This document shows, piece by piece, positions 37,401 through 51,329 of a DNA stretch of 64,000 nt; positions within the stretch are counted from its first letter, which is position 1, and every line of letters starts with the position of its first letter. Source of the DNA: Seriola aureovittata (taxonomy: Eukaryota > Chordata > Actinopteri > Carangiformes > Carangidae). The notes beneath the pieces were generated by a model. It was not told where the DNA came from. It saw only the letters and a list, made by a program, of their open reading frames with translations, and did no database searches. The stretch lies in NCBI RefSeq assembly GCF_021018895.1, contig NC_079382.1, positions 14,641,001 to 14,705,000 on the forward strand. Direction: 5' to 3'. Both the position numbers and the translations under genes were made by a program.

Positions 37401-40309
37401 ACTGTTTAGAGAAAGGTCAAAACAATAAGAGAAAATCAAGCATTTTCTGCAGCTGACTGAGAGTTACTTCATACAGAAGCATCTCAAACAAAACACTGAC
37501 GCCTGGTGTGTTTCTTTTCTTTTCAACCGTAGAACATTTTAGAACCGCTGCACTGATATCCTGCACATGTTCAGTTGTTGTTGTGTATGAACTCAAACTC
37601 AAAGCAGTTGTTACCAGGCAAACTCTATGACCCTGCCATAGGGCTACAGTGAAGCAACGTTCCTTCTCTTTCTCCGTCATAAAACCCTGCAGGCAAAACC
37701 CTATTTAACCCCAGTGAATGGGATGTGAGGCTGTTGAGGGGCTAAGGGGTCAACTGAGGTCAACCCATAGTAACTGCGAGTGTGTGGTTAGGGGGAGTTA
37801 TCATCCATCTTACTCTTTGTTCCCCGCTGTCGAACCTCATCACACATGTTGACCACAATCGGGAAAGGTAAAAAGAAAGTCAACAGCTTTTCTTTAGGTC
37901 ATGAATTTGAAGTCAGTTCAAAAGAAGATGAGAAGATGTCTGGATAACGTCGCAGTGCGGCTGTACGGTTAGCCCTGTAATAACTGATCACACGTTTGAA
38001 TGTGCGATTGATATCATTCGATCAGTATTGATGTTTAGCATTTAAAGCTGCGCCAGTAAGTTTTTAACATTTTAAACAACTTTAATTCATATTGCAGTTT
38101 TGATCAAATGCAGTTCAAGCACTTTGTATAGAATTTTTAAGTAAATCTATTTGGTCCCTAAAGATGGATCAGTAATAGTGATGATTGTACATCTCAAAGC
38201 ACTGACTGAAGGTGACATGTCCTCCTCTCAGCTAATGATACTGTAATTTTCTTGAATTACATTTGGAAAGGGAAACCCCAGGTTTAGGTTTGTGTTAACC
38301 TACTAGGAAAAAGTATTAATCAGATTAATCGATTACTCACTGACAAAAAATGAACCAGCAGATATTTCAATTAGGGCTACAACTGGCAATTATTGTCATT
38401 GTCGGTTAAGCTGTCGATTATTTTCTTTATTAATAGATTCATTGTTTGGTTTACAAAATGTCAGGAAATAGTGAAAAAAAAAAAAAAAACATAATGTTCG
38501 AAAGCCCAATCTGACGCCATGAAATGTCCTGCTTTATTCAACAAATAGTCCCAACCCAAATGATATTAAGCACCAATTCTTTACATTTGTAAAGATGGAA
38601 TTGTTTCAGCTGTAATTTGATAACTGATGAACTATAGCAAACTGAACATTAAACATGAACATTTAAGTTTCAAGACTGTTGGTGGGACAAAAAAAAAAGT
38701 GTGAAAATGTCACTTTGAGCTCTTGAAAATTGTGATATTCTTTACTAATTTCTGATGTTTACAGACTCAACAATTACTCAATTAATGGAAAAAGTAATCA
38801 TCAGATGAAATGAGAATGAAAATAATAATTAGCTGTCTCCATACAAACAAGGTATGAATAAAATACGTTTAGGAGCCATTTGATGTGGTGATGTAAAAAT
38901 GACTGGGGGAGCTTGATCCCTCCGAGGGGACAGATCAGCTGATTGCCTCTCTATGAGCATGACACTGCAGCCAACACATACACAGACACACAAATCCACC
39001 TCTGCTGTTACACAGTGTGCAAGTCCTGGATTAGGCTACCCCTAACTGCCTGCCCCCACACTCACATACACACAGACACACCCCTCCGCCTATCACTGAG
39101 CGCCACTCGAGGCCCCTCAAATCTTAATCCGCTCTGATTTTTGAGTGGCCCTGGATAAGGGCAGCACACCGAACCCCATGCTCTCCCCTCTCGGTCCCTT
39201 CCCTTCCCCCACACGTCAGCTCCCCTGCTTCTTTCCTCACCACCGCTACCACTGCTTCTCCTCCCCGCCTCCTTGCTGCCTCTGCTCCTCCCTAGGGTTC
39301 GCCTGATCACTATTTGTGTGTCTGCGTGAGCGCCAGGTGAGCTCTGTCTAAACAAATCCTGCCTCCCACTTGTTTTGTCTACTGTGGTGGAGGCAGGCGG
39401 CTCGGCGGACAGCGAGGGCCCGGGATAAGGCTGCTTTTCTCTTGAACTGAATAGCGAAGGGGGGGGGGGGTTCCTTCTCTTCAAAGAATAGTTTCTGTGA
39501 ATGAGGTTGCCAAAGGAATGAACTGTCATGGGTTTTGATTCATTGCTTGATGTTATCAAAACATAAAGAGCTGTTGGGTGTCAAGGAGGGAGCTTACAAC
39601 ATTACAGTTTAGGTTTTAACCGAAATCCCTTCTTGATTTCATCATTTAAATCCACCTGAGCGAAGAGAGAAGACATTCAGGTTCAGGTTTTTTTTTTTTT
39701 TTTTCATTTTATCAAATCTGAATCCGCTTATCGAATCCAAATCCCTTTGAATCCCTTTCACCTTTGCCTTCATGAAATATCCCAAAACAAAAGTTGTAGA
39801 GGACTTCATTTTTAAGGTCCACAACACAAAACTTTTGCACATCGCTCTTTACTAATAAACAAGATACAGTAAATAAGAAATCTGCGAGTGTGAAATCAAT
39901 TGATTCGGGTGTTTCACCAACTGGGAGCTGGATCGGAAATAGAAGCAGTCATCAGAAACCAGAGGTCATTTAACCCCAGAGGTAACTGAGACTGAGGCTT
40001 GTGCTCCACACTACAGCACAGTGTTCACTTAGCATGCTAAGGATTTATTGCCGGCATTTGAAACATCATATCCAGCCATTAAGCTGTGTGTGTGTTGTGT
40101 GACATGTAGCATTAATAGGTGAGGTGATGCTGGTCATAAATAGCAGTGTAAATACCCATCTTAAAAGTTTGGTTCCAACAAGACTTGTGGGAAAGAAAGA
40201 AAGGCAGACAGAAAGGAAAATGTGAAACTGAAGAGCCTTTGGGTGCAGGCAGCTCCGAGATGTAATGTACATAACTTGGGGATGCATATGCATTTATGGC
40301 ACAGTGGAT

Positions 40310-40393
<84 letters not shown>

Positions 40394-43300
40394 TTAAGGT
40401 GGAAGTCTGGCCTGGCACAACATGATAGCGATGAAAGACATGACCTGCTGTGTAAGTCGCTCCACCTGGATACAATAAGCACGTAAACAAACACGCACAT
40501 AAAGCAGAGTCTGACATCATGTTGGGGAACAACAAAGTGGTGTTGGCGATGACAGATGGGTGTTTACAACAGGAAACAACTCTTCCCCACCGCTTAATTT
40601 AAGTACCGTGTGAGGAAATTAAATGATCCCACATCACCCTGCAACAAACTAGGGGGGGGGCTTTTAAGTCATAGCTTCACCGTGGAGTGATTGAAAAGTG
40701 AATCGTCGAGATGGCGTTCTAAAAATAAATCACGGTTCTTACCTGTGTTTTTACTAGAACCACGATGCGCTGACGGAAATCCCCTCAATAAAAGGACAAA
40801 GCATTGAATACAAAAGCGTTGACATGATTAATGTGAATATGTGTTCAAAGCAGACATCGTCTTAAAGGCGTCGTCTTTGTGTCAACTGAGTCAAGTCCTG
40901 GCTTATAGGCCATATTAACGTGCACCAATCAACATCGGTTTTTGTTTCATTGCCAAAATATGTGTGGGGAGACAGCACATCCTGACTGAGGTAATACTTG
41001 TGAAATGATTTGGCTGCTGCTGGGGCAATACTTCAATTAATGAAGTCCCAGTATGCTGGAAAGGCCTTGGTACCGCACGAAGAATAGAAACATGTTTTGG
41101 GATCAGTGAAGGTTTTGTCTGTAAGCTTTTCCACTGCATTATACTGTCAATGAAAAGCACTTCCTCTGTGCTCTCCCACTCAGCTGTTGTTATTTCTGTG
41201 CAAAGGGAGTATCAATTTTAAATCTGACACTAGTTACAGTTTCACTATATAAGTGTTGTTGTTGCTCAGTGTTGGCTATCTGCTGTTGATTATTTATAGC
41301 CCTTTACCACACAGTACTGGCTCAACTCCTCTCCACTACTACTACTCACCTTTTTCGTTTTTTTCCATTGGGCAAATGTTGTGGATAGTACCTGGCACTT
41401 ATCACCTCTGCTGAAGTTCCAGGTGACCTGAGGCGTCATCATTCTGCGAGACGGGATGTTGGGGAATAAATGTCTGTTTGTGTGTCGCGTTAAGGGTGAC
41501 GTCACGATAGCTTGTGGGACGTCGCATTGAGAGGGTTACTGTCTGCAGTGGAAAAGAGGAGTACCTGGTACCTAAAGCGAGAAGAGTCGAGTCGAGTTCA
41601 GTCGGTACCTTGCAGTGGAAAAACGCTAATCAAGTGCTTTCACACCTGGTTGGGTTTAATGAACCGTGGTGCTGGTGTGAAAGATGTCAGCCAAACACTG
41701 GTGTGCACCAAACAACCAATGTGAGGCGTTGCTTGTGCGTTGCTTGTGTCCTCCTCTGCGTGCGAGTGAAACACAGCGACCTCACAGTAACTACCCCCTC
41801 CCATAATTTTAACCTTTTTATGTCATTATTTCCCAACATGTGGTCGACTTGCAGTCTAATCATAAATAGTGCTCATAGTCAGTTATTTCTGTAGGCTCAT
41901 AAAGCGACGATGATGCAGGATGACAAGTCGCCGACTGCGTAACTAAATGTTTAAGGCTGTTGGTTCATTTGGCGGGAGTCAGTGTGAAGATGAACCAGAC
42001 CAGAACAAAACGGCAACAATGGTCTGAGTCACATAAACCAAACTACAGGTGTGAATACAGCCTTATTTTCTCAGTTATACACTGTGCTTTAATGGAGTGT
42101 TATCAGTGCGTTGGCCATGGTCTGACATTGGCTACTATAGCTGCTATAACTATAATTCGAGCGAGAGTAGGTGTCACTTTTTGAAACAGTGTCTGTCTCG
42201 TGTCTGAGTTTGGGGTGAAACTCATAAATTAAACTCAGACTGCATTAAATTACCAACATAGGCTGAGAATGAGGCCTAACTACCAGCTGTGAGATGGGCT
42301 GAATCAAATCTTATAATCAGCAGAAAAGCCAGCCTTTAATACCATAATCATTATTTTGCATAGAATTCTGTCAGTCTCTAAAACCACCCAAACAGCCCAA
42401 TCAGATGTCGAGCTGGATGGTTCTATAGTAATAACTGTTATTGGGGGGAGGAGGGGTTCAATTCCTAAACCGTTTATCTGCAAAGACGTATATGTAGACA
42501 TTGCAGGTGTGTGTTTGCACTTGCCCTCTCTTTGCGTCGGGGGAGGGGAGGTGTAAGAAACCCCAAAGAAAACACAGTGAAAATGTGTGAAGAAGATTCT
42601 TCAGTGACACCCCGGTGTTGCCTCATGCAGCTGCAGTTCACGAGCTGCTCTCTGTCTCTGTTGCGGCAACAATTGTGTAATTAATTAGGAATGCATGCTC
42701 ATTTGTCACCTTAAACACAGACTGCTGCAGTATTTTCCAGAGAAAGCCGTGTTGTCTTTGTGAGCGGAGAGCTGGAGGAGAATCAGACAAGTAGCGATAC
42801 CTGCTGCTGCAGGTACGGAGGCTTGCACCATCCAGTTTAAGGATGAAACTGAGCTGTAGATAAACAGGGACAAGTGTTGAGAAAAGAGACCGGTGGGTGT
42901 TGTATGCACTGACAATTATCTCATCATGTCCACCCCACTTATGTGCTGGCTGTAGAATTATGCTCTCAATAAACCCCCATATCACAACACACATGCACAC
43001 AGCGCACACACCTTTTTCTGCTCTTGCATCTTGGAGAATGTCAACCATGCTTTGATGCCCCTCCTCCTCCTCCCTCCCTCTCTCTCTTTTTTTTCTGTCT
43101 GTCTCTTCCTGGGAACTGATTTATGTTTGGTTTAGGAGTCTACATGTCCGCCTTCCTTTTTTTAAATTTTTTTTATTCTTCCTCCATCCCTCAGTCCTCT
43201 CCTCTGTCTTTACCTCATGTTTTCTTCAGTGTAAGAGAGAGAAAGAACATTTTTGAACACCATTAGTTTTTATGGTTTGATTAAACCCCTAGAGGGAAAG

Positions 43301-46196
43301 AGAGAGAGAGAGGGAAAGAGATGGAGAGGTAGAGAGGTGGGGCGCAGAAGGGCCAGTCTGAACAAGGAGGCATTGTGTAGCCCCCCAACTGTGAGGGACT
43401 GACAGTCTGCATTACAGCACGCTACAGCAGCCTGCTCCCCAAAGCACTGCTAATCTGTTGCTTACTGGCCCCTCTGGCTAGCTCAGGTAAGGGGGGAGGG
43501 AGTGAGAGAGAGGGGGAGAGAGATTGTCCCTTGTTTTTTCCCTGTACATGCCAGAATAATTTCTACCGGGTAAATTTAGATTGCATTTCTTCCATTCGCA
43601 GCATAGCATGGTCATAAAAATAACAATCTTGGTAAGACCTACCACTAGATTTATCTAGATAATAAAATAATGTAATAATTGGCTCTCTTCTAATATGGTT
43701 GTCAGTTTAAATACTTAAAGATCTCGGGCCTTGGCTATAGTCAATTTATAGATGAACATAAAGCAGTAAGCATACGCACAGTGTCCACAAGAGGAAAGTA
43801 CCAAAGCTGACTTCATTGTATAAATGGAGGCTGTAGAGTGAGAATGCAAAAACTTCTACCCCAATGACTTGGTAGCAAAAAAAACAATCTGTCCGTGAAA
43901 CTCTGAATGACTAGAGCAAGGTAAGCTTTCAGGTTTAGTCCGGTCATTCCTGCAGGTCGGTCTGGGTTTGTTGTAAAAGGAAAGGGATCTCCCTGCTAAG
44001 TCCCATTGGACATGCTGCAGATGGCTTTTCACTCCCTCAGCTCCTCAGGAGTTGTTCTATTGCTTGTTTTCACACAACAGTCCCCCAGATAAGCTTGTTA
44101 ATTCCCCCAAAAAGCTCAGCCTCTCAGTGCCCACCCACTCCAACCTTTTTTTTTTTTTTTTTTAAAGAAAATACCTCTCTTTCCTTCGCAGTGCATGCTT
44201 GCTGTTATTGCATTAAAACAGTTTTTTTTTTTAGTGGCGCTGTGTAGGCTTTGACAAAATTAGAGTAGTGCGGAAGGTGGTGGAGCGGGTGGGAGGCTGC
44301 TGGATCACAGACAGGAAGCAGCCAGGGTGTAATGAAAGGAGTTGCAAAGTGATGAGAGTTATTCTGAGTGTGCGGGGCATGTTAATTGTCAAATTTATTT
44401 TCTGCATAGACACTGTGAGCAGACTGGCAGTTGGATGGGGAGTTTTTGATCAGGTGTTTAACTCTCCTGAGGATGAGCAACAAGATGTTAGTTATCCAGA
44501 AGAAGAACAATTCTTCCTTCCTTTTCCATCAACTCAATCTGACTCTTCAACCATTTTATTATAAATGGTCAGTTCCTTGACATGTCACTAACTGAACTGC
44601 ACAACAGCAGAGAAATCATTCCCTCGCTGACCTCTCTTTCAAAAGCTCACTTCTCTAAGCCTTAGGCTACCACTGCCACACCCAACAATCACTTCTATCC
44701 AAATCCACAGTGGTGAGAGTGACCAAAGGAGGATACATCTGTCGTTCACTTTGTGACAATAAAGCTCACACACTGATACATCTGTCTGGTGTCTGCTGGA
44801 CTGTGGTTAGTAATGGGGCGGTCTGGCTGCCACCCAACTCTCCCAGGCCATAAAAGTGACTGTTAAAATGATAGATCTCTCTTCCTCTGGTCCTTTCTCC
44901 CCATCCGTTCATGTCTATCTTTCTGTCACGCACTTTCTCTGTGTGTGTGTGTGGGTGTTTCCGGAGCCTCTCTGGCCCCCTCTCTCTTGTCACCACCGCC
45001 AAACCCATCCACCATCCCACCAATGATAAGAAACACACAACACACATGCTCAGAGACTCAGTAAAAGCGTCCCCTCGCCTCGCGCCCTTTGACCCCCGGG
45101 GGTCATAAGGAGAGGCACGTGCGAACAGAGGTCATGGGAGGGCTTGGGTGGGACCAGTGTTTGGTTTTCGCGGGTTCCCTGGGGGGGAGTCTTAGCGGCC
45201 ACTGTCCAACCATGAGGTCACGTCCAAGCTGGCAGATGTTTTATACACAGTCGCCCCCTGAGGATGAGCTTAGACAAGTGACCCACAGGTGGACGTTCCC
45301 CTCACTCTCTGTAGGTGTTAGCTAACGCCGATAACCTGAAATACAAACCCTGGACTTTGTTGACTTGATGTGACTGTCAGCCTAAGCTTCCTTTGGGGTT
45401 TTATTTAAGCTAGACCATTTAGAGTGGATTTGCTCTCTTGGTTTGGTGCGGTTGCGAACAAGCCAGAAGAGCTGTTGTGTTCATGTTCTCCTCCGGAGCA
45501 TGAATTCCTCGTCCCGCCTGATGTCTGTCTGACTTAGCATGTGACATCCCTCCCGTTCTTTCTATTTAATCCCTTTGTCTTGTCTTGTTTGCCTGGTGGA
45601 AACAACTAAAGTAAACATTGTGTTATCATTTGATCAAGTACAACTTCAACGCACAAACCCAGTGTTTGAAGTTTGAAGTATCCTGGAGCTAGAATTCACC
45701 ATCATCAATCATCGATTATAAGTTTATATTAATCATATAATAATTCTACATTCTACTGCACTGAAACTGATTAGTAGACTCATGGTGACCCAGCGCCTTA
45801 CTAAAACACTATATGCTGTTTTTTTTAATTCACGTGTCACTCATTTATTTTGATACCCGGTGCTATCCTTACAGATATCCTAACAGGTATCCTTACAGAT
45901 ATTCCAGCATCAAACCCTTGTCACCTCCCCTGATTTCCTCTCCTGTTGGTGTATCGAAAAGTATTTTGAAGGTTTCAGCTTTTTGAAACTCTTCGGCCAT
46001 GACACAGACAACCCTTTAAAAGCCTGCGAGACTGATGCTATTTGACACGTACGTCATGGTGTGAACAAATAAATAAGCTGTGTTCAGGAAAGCTGGGGGT
46101 TGGGTTTGGGTACAGAAGTTTGTTGTTCATGTTGAGTACGTTGAAGTTGCCTTTGCGTGCCACTGTAGGTCTGTGTGAGAGTCTATGTCTGCCTGC

Positions 46197-46233
<37 letters not shown>

Positions 46234-49200
46234 TGTGTGTAGGTGTTAGAAAGATAAGCCATCTCAGGGAGGAGGAAAGGACCGGGCAAGCAGAGTGTTT
46301 GTGTTTGTGTCTCCGGTTTTAATGACTTCAGCTGCTCAAGCTCAGGTCTCTGTCTGTTGGGGATGGAGGGGGGTGGGTGGGGGGGGGGTGACTTAGCAAC
46401 TGACTGCCATTGAAATCAAGGAGACGAATCATCACCTGGGGATATCGGTACACAACTGTGAGGCAAGCCCATGTGGTGATTTAAAAAGAACTGAACGTGT
46501 CAGCACACACTCGTCTTCTGTCTCTGGATTCCAAACCACATAACTGCAGAACATCAATGAACCAAATCTCGACATGAATGAATGAATGTCATGCTTTTAA
46601 ATCTCAATATCTCCACCTGTTAGTCACTCTATTTACTCTGCCTCTGATCTCCTCTATCATGTTGTTTTTCCCCTCTCCTCGGGTTCTTCCTTCATTTCTA
46701 CCACACTCTTCCCATTTCCATTCGCTGTTGTTTGATCAGTCCCAAGTGAAGTCTGATAGCAGAGTGAAGCACATGCTGGGTCTATCTCCTGCGGGGAAAG
46801 AGGTGGATCCTCTGAGATTGGATTTAAAGTTGTGTTTCTTAGGTCGTTTTAGTGAGAAGTCAAAGAGCAAAACCAATGCTGCTGTTAAATCCAGGGGGCC
46901 AACCTCATGTGAATAAGCCTTCTCAGCTGACCCCCCCCACCCCCCACCCATTCAGTAACTGTGTGTACAGTATGTGTCTGTTAACATGTTCAGTAAGTAT
47001 GCACTTTCAGCCATCACGTGGTGCCCATTACTAATGTAAATACAAACCTGCCCCTGCTCCTTGTACACAATTTGCCACTCTGACTGAGCTCACCAGTTAA
47101 TTGGCATCTTGAGCAGTTTGTATATCATCTTTATACAGACCGTGTGAAGGTTTTCAAGACTGTATGTCCTGTAATATACAATAGAAAAGGTTGAACCCTC
47201 TCAAAACGTATTTAAAAATGTAAACATTAAAGGTGCTATCTGTATGTTTTGCTATTGCTACCCAGCCAGCGTTAGCATTAACAGCTGTTCACTAACCAGT
47301 CTAGAAGAAACGTTGGGGGTTCGAACTTCATTCCTTTACTCTCCAATAGCTGTCTCCAGCAGTGGGAAATCAACCCTTTTATTTTGCTTCTGTTCTACAT
47401 TCACATTTTTCTTCTACTGAAGTTAGCATTGTAGCCAGCTAGCTACGAGTCACTGTAGCGTCCAGTTTGCCATGAAGAAGTAGCGCTGCTCAGAGGACAT
47501 ACATAACCTCTTGTATTGTAAATGCAACAATGGCCGAAGTTCTTGGCAAGACTATGTAGCAATAGCAAAACTTACAAACAGCTCCTTTAACCATTCAGGA
47601 CTAAGGACAGAGAAGAACATGTATAAGATAATACCTAAATATTCTTAGGTGTTGTTTTTTAAGAGTTTAACAATCAAACATTCAGCTAATCTCCATCATC
47701 AGAACAGGGTTGTGGTTTGATTAGGTTTGATTGACAGTGACCAAACAAGCCACAGACCAATTCGGTTCAAATGTTGAACCACCTCAGTGATGGCCCAAGC
47801 CCTGCCCCCCTCAAAACAATGAGAAAACACTGTCACCCTACTCCCAAATGTCTCTCATTGGAAGAACCAGAACTGTTCTTGAAGAAAATGTTTAATTGAT
47901 GTAGGACCCCATTGTTGTGTATCTTTAGAAGCTGATTGAGAAAACAGGTTGTCAGGGCCTTTAAGGTATTTTCAGTACACTTTGTACTAGTGTCAGATCT
48001 CATTAGTGCATCAAATATTTGCAAGTTCTGTCCCAAAATGCCAAGCTGCTGCATGTGTCTTTAGATTCATGCATGTAATCTTCAATGCGTTCACTCAACA
48101 CGAACTGCAGCACTTTCAGAACTTTCATTGAGCTGCACATTTTACAGTACTTGAGTAGTCTGAAAGGTAATCCCTCTGTCACTTATGTCAAATTTAACTG
48201 CTTAGGCTGTAGCAAAATATCTCTATGCTCTTTTTCTGGCCCATGATGGAATTACCAAGAAAGTAGGCTAATCCAAAACGTGACTATGGCACCAAGACTA
48301 ATGTATTGTAAGCAGAGGAATGCAGTGTATTTTAGGAATGTGTCTTTTTTTCTTCTTTTTTTTTTTTTAGCCCCAAATCTTAATGGCTTTCGCAGTGAGG
48401 ATTGTACTTCGCTTGTTTACAGCAGCATTAGCTTGTAGCTTTCCTTTGACATATTGTCCATTGTGTGGCAGTGTGTCCTTTGTGGCATCTATGTGAACTT
48501 GTGTTTTTTTTTTTTGTGTTTTTCTTCACATGTTGGAGGTCTCATTTAATGTCAGCACACCTCATCAACCTGGCCCATTCAGCTCGTGTATCATACGTTC
48601 GGCTAAAGCTAAGGTCTGAAGAGGTGAATGCAGAGTTTTGACCACATATAATTTAGAACTAGTGGTTGTTTTATCTACATGCCATGCCGTGCTCCGGGCC
48701 CTTGTGCCGCCTCTGTGGTCTGCGGTGAAAAGTAATTACAACAGGGCCTAAAGCCACCAAGCTCTGGCCTTTAGACCTCTGCCGCCGCATCCTGTAAGCA
48801 ACGGCTTCGCTTTTTAAAAGATCTCTCCTCTTCTCTCCATACCGCTCTTTTTCTCATGACCAGTAGACTGCCACTTTTTCCCTCTCATCCACCTGAAACC
48901 ATCACCCTCTTTTCAGAATTTGAATCAACACTTGATTATTCAACAGGTGTCCTTTTGGATCCAGTATGTCTTTATCTACCACTTTCTTTCTCTATCACTC
49001 ATCTTCTGCGTTTCATCGTCCTGTTCCTCCCCTCCTCATCGTCACCAGCCTTCTCTTGAGTGCTGCCAGAGCGCGGCCTGCGTCTTTTGAGGGAAACCTC
49101 TGCTTTTTCCCACTAATCACCACTTAAAGGGGAATTCCTTCTCCAGCAGCAGGCCTGCAGCTCTGCATCTTTGAACATTTGATGGTTTGATGGCTATAAT

Positions 49201-51241
49201 TTGCTTAAAATAACACCAATAAAGTCATAAAACTGTAAATGCCTAAATACCTAATGTACCAAGATGAAACGCGATACAGCCTTTGATTTTGTACCTTTCA
49301 AGAACCTCTTGGCCACTTAGTTTCCACAGAACACATTTTGAGGTGTTGTTACAGATATATCTTTATTATAGATGCCTGATCTTTTTTAAAGAGATTGCAG
49401 TTCATACAGCCTGTTGATTATCTCTAAACTACAGTGTAAACAGAAACTTTGTTGGCATTAAGATAAGCTATAATCTTCTAATACTCAGCAATATTGTAAA
49501 TTCTTACCCAACGCTAGAGGCTTTGCAAACATTACCCGACAACCAACATAAAAGTTAAAGGAGTAAGCAGCTGAATAATAAGCAGCATTAAGCCTGCAGT
49601 ATTATAACACAGTCAGTAATACATCATGCTGCAGTGCATTGTTCATTCTCCAGCCCAGGCCAATAGGAGGAGGCGGCATCTTTCAAAAGCAGGGGGAAAG
49701 CCCTGAGCATGAGTAACAGACAGAGTCTCTACCTGAACTGCCTCTCTGGAGTCTCCACTCTCCCGTCGCCTCCTCCCACCCGCCCCTCAGCTCATGTCAG
49801 GAATACCTGTCATGCTCATTCTCAGTCGACACTGAACACCTCAGCTTAGTGGACCGTGAGGAGAATTAGTTATAGAGCTTCCTCCCAGTCCTGACCTGAA
49901 AGGAGAGGCAGGTAGGATTCCAGCAGGAGGAGAACACCTTATATAAGTTTTTCCTAGTAATGAATGAATATGTTTCTGCACTGGTATGTGACCTGCACCA
50001 GGTTGTGACTAATCAGCGGTTCCCAGGGAGTAAATCCCTCTCCAACAGGCTTCTTTCAGTGTCATGTTGACACAACACAGTGGCCCATCACTAATCTCCT
50101 GACCCTCTCTATCACTGGGCCCGACTTCAGGGTCCTCACATGACCAAAAATGAGGCGATAATAATAACAAGGGCCTCTGATTTCTACCTTTACATATGGC
50201 TGAAAGATTGCGATTAAAGCTGAAACGTGGACGTTCTCGCATCATATGACAAAATCCCACCTGTGTCGGGATGATAGATCCAAAAGGCAGGTGCAGGTTC
50301 CTGCGTCTATGTTTATAACAAATCCCTATACTGCTTGTGCAGAGATTAAATGGACCTTTCAATCGCGTTCACGACAAGAGTGACCTGTGTGTACACGAAC
50401 GGCATCACGACCGCAACCTCCTGTCTTTTAATGGCCGAATAAACAAACCGGCAGACATAATAGTGCAGCGCTTTTGTCAAGGGAAAGGGCAGGGAGCTAG
50501 TTAAGGAAGGAGTCTGGCCCCACATGAAAAGAAACAGGGAGGAGGAGAGACGCCTGGGTGTTCCTCCAGCATTGTTCAGCCTTCTGCCTCTGAGGGACAC
50601 CTGTCATTGGCTGGGCGGTTTACACAGGTGCCTTAACCCAGCCTGATTTGTTGGCCTCGAAAGTAGACTTCAGTCAACAGGTAGAGTGAAGGGAACAATA
50701 GTGATGATCCTGAGGAAGAGGGAGAGAGAGAGAGAGAGAAACAGAGAGAGAGAGAGTGGGAGGAGGGTGGGATGGCGAAAAGGAGAAATGGATTCTTTTG
50801 AAATCACCTGAGGGTTTGTGTGAGATAATCTGTTTGCCTTTTACCCACAGTCTCGCTGTGTAGGGTGGAGGAAGGTGTATCGGTGTGTTTGTGGTGCTCT
50901 AACTGTTGCTCAAGGATCCCTTTCTCTCAAGAAACTCCTCCTCCACCTCCTCCTCCAAGTGGCCCGAGCAAATTCAATCACCTATCTTTCAGTCCTCTCA
51001 GCTTCACCCCGTTCATAACCTCGGCCGTTTCCATGGTTACACCACTGTACCCGAGGCTCCGGTTAACTGGAGGGCTGCACTAAACTCGTGGTCTCTCATG
51101 GCACTGGCGCTTTGCCAAGAGACAGCCCTAATAATGTGATACTGTTACACCAACACCACACACCCTGGCTCGGAGAGCCCAAGCAACAAGGCTTGTTCGT
51201 ACCACGTTGTTTGTGTTGACGTTTTGTATGTGTGTGTGTGC

Positions 51242-51329
<88 letters not shown>

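Noticed and set aside
39062..39559. 165-codon minus-strand frame
   Set aside because: It is Arg/Gly/Ser-rich over CT-rich DNA, with no recognisable motif or plausible exon boundaries.
47833..48054. Minus-strand 73-codon frame as a transposase fragment
   Set aside because: The residues are not low-complexity, but no catalytic motif or family signature is visible in so short a piece.
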